From positions 1 to 43,046 of the forward strand of contig CADAIT010000016.1 of assembly GCA_902788095.1 (NCBI GenBank): a DNA stretch of 43,046 nucleotides, given 5' to 3'. The stretch comes from an uncultured Bacteroidia bacterium. GTDB taxonomy: Bacteria; Bacteroidota; Bacteroidia; Bacteroidales; UBA932. Below, piece after piece: positions 38,327 to 43,046 of the stretch (position 1 is its first letter; each line of letters opens with the position of its first letter). Both the position numbers and the translations under genes were made by a program. A model generated the notes under the pieces. That model was not told the origin of the DNA, made no database searches, and worked only from the letters and a program-made list of their open reading frames with translations.

Positions 38327-40258
38327 TTAGAACTGGAAGTAGATGAAGGACTGGAGGTCGGCGGTGATGAACTGGTAGAAGAAGACGATGATGGCCACCA
38401 CCACCAGGGCCATAACGGGCAGCGGAAGGCGGGCAAAGACAATGCGGTACCGGCGTTTGAAGCGTTCGGGCAGCCAGTGGACAAGCATGCCCAGCACGAA
38501 CACCAGCAGAACGGCGCGATGCTGCCAGGCCATGGCCGGCAACAGCGACAGGTCCCAGGCGCTGCCAATCTGGTTCACCATGTTCTTGGCCGTATTCCAG
38601 GCCTGCTCGTTGGCGAGGGCCGGGTCCAGGTTGGAGCCGCTGCGGAAAAACAGCCGGGTGAAGGTAATGAATACGAAGGTTTGGAATATGTCCCACGCGC
38701 TGGACATCCAGCGGGCTCCGGCCGACGGCAGCTTTTCCGGAACGACCGCACCCTTGGCCGTCATCGCCGGCGCCTTGACCACCGCATCCTTCCCCAGGAC
38801 AGCCCAGCGGTAGCAGTACTTCACAAACGTACCGGCCCAGATAATCAGCAGCCACACCGCGAACATGTTCCACACCGGCGCATGCGTCCAGCGCACCAGC
38901 AGGGCGCTAAGCGACATTAAGGCACTGATCAGCAGCAGTTTCTGCTGCATGCTGCGCTTGGTCCAAACTTTATAGATTACCATGCCGAGGCCGTTGAGGC
39001 CGCCCCAAATCATGAAATTCCAGCTGGCCCCGTGCCACAGGCCGCCCAGCAGCATGGTGTTCATGGAGTTGATGTTGGTGGTGATAAGCTTCCGGTCCTG
39101 CGGGCACAGCCAGGCCCACACGCCGATAGCGGCCGCCACCGCAAACACCCCGAACGCCACCCACCAGGAGCCGCTGAGGAAACTGCCGAACACCGCCACC
39201 GCCAGGATAATCACGAAGGTGGCCGGCGTCGCATTGCGGTTGCCCCCCAGCGGGATGTACAGATAGTCCCGGAGCCAACGCGACAGCGACATGTGCCAGC
39301 GGCGCCAGAACTGCTGCGTATTCACCGCTTTATAGGGCGAGTCGAAGTTCTGGGGCAGGTAGAAACCCATGAGCATGGCCACGCCCGTGGCGATGTCCGT
39401 ATAGCCGGAAAAGTCCGCATACACCTGCAGGGAATAGCAGAACAGGGCGCTCAAATTCTCGAAACCGCTGTACAGCAGCGGATTTTCGAACACGCGGTCA
39501 CAGAAGTTCACCGCCAGGTAATCGGCCAGGATGAGCTTCTTGACGAGGCCGTTCATAATCCAGAATACGGCGATGCCGAACCATCGGCGCGAAAGGTTAT
39601 ACGGCTTGTGCAACTGCTCGACGAACTCCACGGCGCGGACGATGGGGCCCGCCACCAGCTGCGGGAAAAAGCTCAGATAGAAGCCGAAATCCAGGAAATT
39701 GGCCACCGGCGCTATCTTCCGGCGCTTGACGTCCACCACATAGCTCACCGCCTGGAAGGTGAAGAAGGAAATGCCCACCGGCAGGATGATGGCATCGACC
39801 CGGAAAACTTCCGCGCCCATGAGCATGTTGAGCCATTCGCCCAGGACGTCGTGCACCTCCAGATGCAGCCCCAGCAGGTTGTTCACGAAGTCCGTCAGGA
39901 AGTACGCGTACTTGAAATACGCCAGGATACCCAGGTCCACCATCACGCTGAAAGCCGTGAGGGCCGACCGCGCCCGCTCGGAGCGCAGACGATTCAAATA
40001 CTTAGCTGCGAAGTAGTTATAGACAATCACAAAGAGCAGCAGCGCCAGGAAGACACCGCTGGTCTTGTAATAGAAGAACAGCGACACGGCAAAAAGGTAG
40101 CCGTTGCGGAGCAGCACCTTGGAGTGAAAGAGCGAGAAAACGGCAAACACCAGCGCGAAAAACGCCCAAAAGTAGAATTGGGTGAAGAGCAACGGATGGG
40201 CCTGGTCGAAGGAGAGCAGGCTCAGGAAGAAATCCCGTATGATATCCAGAAGACTCAT
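38327..40258 (-). CDS. MBOAT family membrane O-acyltransferase
   Basis: A 643-residue polytopic protein of the AlgI/DltB/PatA group. It has the conserved core YADFSGYTDIATGVAMLMGF, NTQQFWRRWHMSLSRWLRDYLYIPLGG and the putative catalytic His in GGLWHGASWNF. These proteins pass acyl groups, often acetyl, across the inner membrane to periplasmic acceptors. It is third in a tight operon after two SGNH/GDSL-like proteins (4-nt overlaps), the pattern of acetylation systems for alginate, peptidoglycan or other envelope polymers. The acceptor cannot be read from the sequence. Confidence 0.92.
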   Translation of the reverse strand: MSLLDIIRDFFLSLLSFDQAHPLLFTQFYFWAFFALVFAVFSLFHSKVLLRNGYLFAVSLFFYYKTSGVFLALLLFVIVYNYFAAKYLNRLRSERARSALTAFSVMVDLGILAYFKYAYFLTDFVNNLLGLHLEVHDVLGEWLNMLMGAEVFRVDAIILPVGISFFTFQAVSYVVDVKRRKIAPVANFLDFGFYLSFFPQLVAGPIVRAVEFVEQLHKPYNLSRRWFGIAVFWIMNGLVKKLILADYLAVNFCDRVFENPLLYSGFENLSALFCYSLQVYADFSGYTDIATGVAMLMGFYLPQNFDSPYKAVNTQQFWRRWHMSLSRWLRDYLYIPLGGNRNATPATFVIILAVAVFGSFLSGSWWVAFGVFAVAAAIGVWAWLCPQDRKLITTNINSMNTMLLGGLWHGASWNFMIWGGLNGLGMVIYKVWTKRSMQQKLLLISALMSLSALLVRWTHAPVWNMFAVWLLIIWAGTFVKYCYRWAVLGKDAVVKAPAMTAKGAVVPEKLPSAGARWMSSAWDIFQTFVFITFTRLFFRSGSNLDPALANEQAWNTAKNMVNQIGSAWDLSLLPAMAWQHRAVLLVFVLGMLVHWLPERFKRRYRIVFARLPLPVMALVVVAIIVFFYQFITADLQSFIYFQF

Positions 40259-41439
40259 CGCCGGTAATAAGCGTCCATGATGGCGTCGAAGAGCAAATCT
40301 CCCACCAGTTTATAACCCGCCGGCGTCAGATGGACCTTGTCCCCCTGGGCCAGCCCGGCCTCTTCCCATTGGGCGATGGAACCATAGCCGCCCATCACCT
40401 GGTACCAGTCCCAGAACATGCCGCCGCATTCCTCCGCCAGTTCCCGAAAAGCCTTTTCAGCGGCGTCGGTATGGGGATTCACCTTCTTTTTCCGCAGCCA
40501 GCTGTCGTTGATGCCGCTCATCAGGATGGCGCAGTGCGGATTCGCGCGCCGCACCCGGGCGATGAGCTGGCGGTAGTTGGCCTTGAAACGGCGGACGTCG
40601 AAATCGGCCGATTGAATATCGTTGATGCCGATGGAGAAAATCACCAGGTCCGGCATCACGCGACGGAGCTCCTGTTCCCAAAGGTCGCAGCGGAGCCAGG
40701 ACTGCGTGGAGGCGCCGTTCACCCCCACCTCGCTGAGCGAAAAACCGCCGCTGGACTTGTCCAGGTACAGGCCGCGGAGGGCGTATCGGCCTTTTCCGCT
40801 GAAGCACAGCTGAATCCAGTCCGTGTAATGCGGCAGGTCGAAATGGCGGAGGCCCTGCGTGCCTATCCCGTGCAGCGTGTCGCGCCCGTTCACCAGCAGC
40901 AGGGGTTCCAACGTGCCGTCGCCCAGGACATCGACCCGGTTGAAGGTATAGCGTTGCTGCAGGACTGTGCGCTCGCGGGGTTTCAGGTCAATGATGACCC
41001 GCGCCGACGTATCCCGCGCCAGCGCCACCATCCCGGTGAGGCCCAGGGCCTCGTCGCCGGGCTTGAGGCAGTTGACACTTTCCCACTGGCCGATATAAGA
41101 GCTGTTGTAACTGACGGGCGTATTGGTACCCGCCGTGGCGAAGGGAAAAACCAATCCCCGACCGCCCTCAATGCCGTATCGCAGGCTCAGGAAATGACGG
41201 CGCAGGCGGTCGCTGAGGGTGCCGCCCTGCACGTGCGAGCCGCCCACGTGGAGCACACGGACATCGCCGCCGCCGGTGAGCAGAAGGGTGTCCAGCTTGC
41301 TGCAGAAGCGCTGAAAATCAGCCGATTTACCCTGCAACACGTTTTTGTCCGTACGGATGAAAGGGTAACGCGGCAGGCGTCGGCCCTCCATAGAAAGGAC
41401 CGTCAGAAGCAGCAGGACGACCGCGAGCGCCCGCTTCAT
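40255..41439 (-). CDS. SGNH/GDSL-like acyltransferase or esterase, inner gene
   Basis: A 394-residue protein with an N-terminal signal or anchor (MKRALAVVLLLLTVLSME). It has an SGNH block I variant (LHVGGSHVQGG, nucleophile Ser), the Asn-bearing SIGINDIQS and the Asp-x-x-His block as GDKVHLTPAGY. It is probably the periplasmic partner that moves acetyl groups from the MBOAT protein to a polymer, as AlgJ- or PatB-like proteins do. It overlaps its neighbours on both sides by 4 nt. Confidence 0.85.
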   Translation of the reverse strand: MKRALAVVLLLLTVLSMEGRRLPRYPFIRTDKNVLQGKSADFQRFCSKLDTLLLTGGGDVRVLHVGGSHVQGGTLSDRLRRHFLSLRYGIEGGRGLVFPFATAGTNTPVSYNSSYIGQWESVNCLKPGDEALGLTGMVALARDTSARVIIDLKPRERTVLQQRYTFNRVDVLGDGTLEPLLLVNGRDTLHGIGTQGLRHFDLPHYTDWIQLCFSGKGRYALRGLYLDKSSGGFSLSEVGVNGASTQSWLRCDLWEQELRRVMPDLVIFSIGINDIQSADFDVRRFKANYRQLIARVRRANPHCAILMSGINDSWLRKKKVNPHTDAAEKAFRELAEECGGMFWDWYQVMGGYGSIAQWEEAGLAQGDKVHLTPAGYKLVGDLLFDAIMDAYYRR

Positions 41440-42860
41440 GGCCGCATGGCGTTTTGCACCCGTTGTTCCGGAAGCGTTTTCCTGAGGGTGTAGAAGTCAT
41501 AATAGGTGAGGAAGGAGCGCGAAAGGGCGTCTCCGACCTTCTGGGCGCCGGCGGGCGTGAAGTGGATGTAATCCGGGCCGGCATACGGCGGACTGTGTCG
41601 AACCCACTGGACCATGGAATTCTCGCCGCCCATCATACGGTAGAGGTCCCAGTAAGCGGCATCGTTCCGTAAAACCGTGGCTTTCAGGGAATCTACCAGT
41701 TCCGGAAGGTGCGGCCAGGTAACCACGCGGCCATTGACGCTCCTGCCCATGTCGGAGGGGCCGATAAAGAGGATTTTGGCCTGGGGCGCCACTTCGTGGA
41801 AATAATCGATTTGCCTGGCGATTTGCTCCTGATACGGCTCTATCTGTTTGGCGCCGCGAATCATGGGCATCATGTTCCCGCCGAACTGCAGGATGATGAG
41901 ACGGGTGTCCGTCAGGGAGAAACTGTCCTTCATGAGCGGCTTGCTGATTCGGGTAAAAATGGTACCGGAACAGCCTCGGAGCGGCACATTGTCCACTGCG
42001 ACACCGTTTTCACCGTCGGCGCTGATACCGTAGATTTCCGCACTGCCGCTGAAGGTGAGCGTGGCTTTTTTCACCGGTCGGCCGAAGTGCCAGGTAAGCA
42101 GCGTGGTGCCGTTTTCCCCTTTTTGCACCACCGGTTTGGGTTTGGACGTGTCTGATACGGCTTTTACCACCAGTTTCTCTCCTTTCCCGTACAAAACGGA
42201 AACGTTTTCAAACGTTTTTACGCCTTCGCGGGCCGTTTTGTTTTTGCTGCTGCGAAGGGAGACCGTGCCGCTTCCCGCAAATTGCACCACCTGCGCCAGA
42301 ATGCCGTAGCGGCTGTGCCCGGCGCGCTGGGTAGTGGAATCGCCGTACATGGTGTACTGAGTGAAGCCGCCGCTGGCCGATTTATAGATGCTGGCCGACG
42401 GAATGTTGCCTATCGCCGGGAACAAGCCCGTTCCACTGCCGCCGAAACGCTCCTGCAGTGTCTGCCGGAGGTCTTGGCTGATGCGGTCCAGTTCAATCTG
42501 GGAATCTCCGTAGTGCACAATGCGCACCAGGTGATCATCGGCATCCTCCAACTGACGGAACACCGGGTCGAAGAAACGATAATCGTCACCGGGCAGGTAA
42601 ATCCGGTCCGGATTTTCGTAAAAGAAGCGGCGGTAATAGTTGAGGGTGTCGTCCTCCATGCGGAAGCGAGCCTCCAAGGCAAACAGTACCGAGTCCACGT
42701 CCACCTTCTTTTCATGGGCATCCCGCAGTGTACGCTGATAGGACGCAAAACGCAGGTTGAGCGGCCCCAGGTTCACGCCTTCCGCCGGGGTTACCAGCCA
42801 CAGCACCCCCAGCAAGGCCATCACGCCCACAATGAACGCCAGTACTTCCTTTGCTTTCAT
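41436..42860 (-). CDS. SGNH/GDSL-like envelope protein, first gene
   Basis: A 474-residue protein with an N-terminal membrane anchor (VLAFIVGVMALLGVLWLVT). Block I is HYGDSQIELDRIS, the Asn block is LQFGGNMMPM and the catalytic Asp/His block is PDYIHFTPAGAQKVGD. About 120 strand-rich residues, probably a carbohydrate-binding-like module, lie between the first and second blocks. It opens the three-gene operon with its -7 element 7 nt upstream of the ATG. Having two SGNH proteins next to one MBOAT suggests separate transfer and trimming roles, which is inference. Confidence 0.83.
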   Translation of the reverse strand: MKAKEVLAFIVGVMALLGVLWLVTPAEGVNLGPLNLRFASYQRTLRDAHEKKVDVDSVLFALEARFRMEDDTLNYYRRFFYENPDRIYLPGDDYRFFDPVFRQLEDADDHLVRIVHYGDSQIELDRISQDLRQTLQERFGGSGTGLFPAIGNIPSASIYKSASGGFTQYTMYGDSTTQRAGHSRYGILAQVVQFAGSGTVSLRSSKNKTAREGVKTFENVSVLYGKGEKLVVKAVSDTSKPKPVVQKGENGTTLLTWHFGRPVKKATLTFSGSAEIYGISADGENGVAVDNVPLRGCSGTIFTRISKPLMKDSFSLTDTRLIILQFGGNMMPMIRGAKQIEPYQEQIARQIDYFHEVAPQAKILFIGPSDMGRSVNGRVVTWPHLPELVDSLKATVLRNDAAYWDLYRMMGGENSMVQWVRHSPPYAGPDYIHFTPAGAQKVGDALSRSFLTYYDFYTLRKTLPEQRVQNAMRP

Positions 42861-42867
42861 AGAAGTG

Positions 42868-42875
42868 CAAAGGTA
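42868..42875 (-). promoter_or_regulatory. -7 element of the SGNH-SGNH-MBOAT operon
   Basis: Minus-strand TACCTTTG, 7 nt before the ATG at 42860; a leaderless transcript is likely. No -33 TTG at the usual spacing. Confidence 0.5.
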
Positions 42876-42892
42876 CGGAAATTATTTCTTTT

Positions 42893-43045
42893 ATGAAATC
42901 CTCTACGCTTCCGGCGAGAGAGGGAGAATGGTGTATAATGCGAGGAGAAATCTCATATCCTTGCTACGAATGGCCAGGGATTGATGTCCGGTCCTTTTTT
43001 GCGGGTGAACTTTTTCCTGACAAGACACAAGCATGTGACAGCTAA
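42893..43045 (+). CDS. Possible small ORF ending in a family A repeat
   Basis: A 50-codon frame (MKSSTLPAREGEW...; middle YPCYEWPGIDVRSFF) in the gap after the acylation operon. I do not recognise it and see no promoter. Its stop codon TAA (43043-43045) is part of the GTGACAGCTAA end of a family A element. It could be the tail of a decayed gene or chance; the composition looks protein-like but evidence is weak. Confidence 0.2.
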   Translation: MKSSTLPAREGEWCIMRGEISYPCYEWPGIDVRSFFAGELFPDKTQACDS

Positions 43046-43046
43046 A
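43035..43046. repeat. Family A element, copy 5, cut by the window end
   Basis: The last twelve bases read GTGACAGCTAAA, identical over the full 11-bp end sequence of copy 1, and are preceded by GCAT as in copy 1. The rest of the element would lie outside the window. Confidence 0.65.

Overview
The window reads as a GC-rich chromosomal segment of a Bacteroidota (Bacteroidales-like) bacterium. Evidence: promoters of the TTG-N20-TAnnTTTG type, a DUF4492-cydA-cydB set, fimbrillin-like and BACON-like lipoproteins, an M56 peptidase fused to a TonB C-terminal domain, a kelch/AraC one-component regulator, and MurA with Asp in place of the catalytic Cys. I cannot name the genus. There are about 36 solid protein genes, no rRNA, no tRNA, no CRISPR array, no classical IS element, and no gene-free stretch above about 300 bases.

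Layout. 28-2428 (-): start of the S10-type ribosomal operon (rplC-rplD-rplW-rplB), beginning at rplC with its own promoter and without rpsJ. 2620-9876 (-): a degenerate ManC-like protein, yraN, mutS2, cdaA, thrA (fused aspartokinase/homoserine dehydrogenase) and dapB. 9873-13962 (-): an M20 deacylase (dapE candidate), asd, dapD and dapA. 14243-19852 (-): a four-gene operon with start/stop overlaps throughout: blaI, M56-TonB peptidase, TPR protein, outer-membrane beta-barrel protein. 19981-24906 (-): a PanE-like reductase, dapF, a class-I aminotransferase (dapC candidate) and murA. 25010-27902 (+): DUF4492 protein, cydA, cydB. 27909-30861 (-): aspS-murB. 31000-36593: two lipoprotein genes (-) divergent from a kelch/AraC regulator (+). 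36633-38188: rsmA (+) and higBA toxin-antitoxin (-). 38327-42860 (-): MBOAT acyltransferase with two SGNH/GDSL-like proteins.

Metabolically, the window holds nearly the whole aspartate-to-meso-diaminopimelate route (thrA, asd, dapA, dapB, dapD, aminotransferase, M20 deacylase, dapF) beside murA, murB and a probable cell-envelope acetylation cluster, so peptidoglycan supply is a theme. CdaA (c-di-AMP) sits in the same gene run.

The most striking content is a set of small repeats. Family A is a palindromic element of exactly 107 bp: four full copies plus one cut by the window end, with ends GTGACAGCTAA/TTAGCTGTCAC and a core AATCCTCGTTC-N7-GAACGAGGATT. Its ends supply start or stop codons of neighbouring genes. 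Family B is a GC-rich core of about 83-108 bp sitting in frame inside three housekeeping genes (the M20 gene, dapF, murB), in both orientations and several reading frames, each copy bounded by long inverted arms (19-27 bp) whose sequence differs at every site. Family C is a short GAGCGAAGCGAAG-type repeat, also read through as protein (Ser-Glu-Arg-Ser-Glu peptides). dapF carries all three families. Families A and B are the best candidates for something undescribed.
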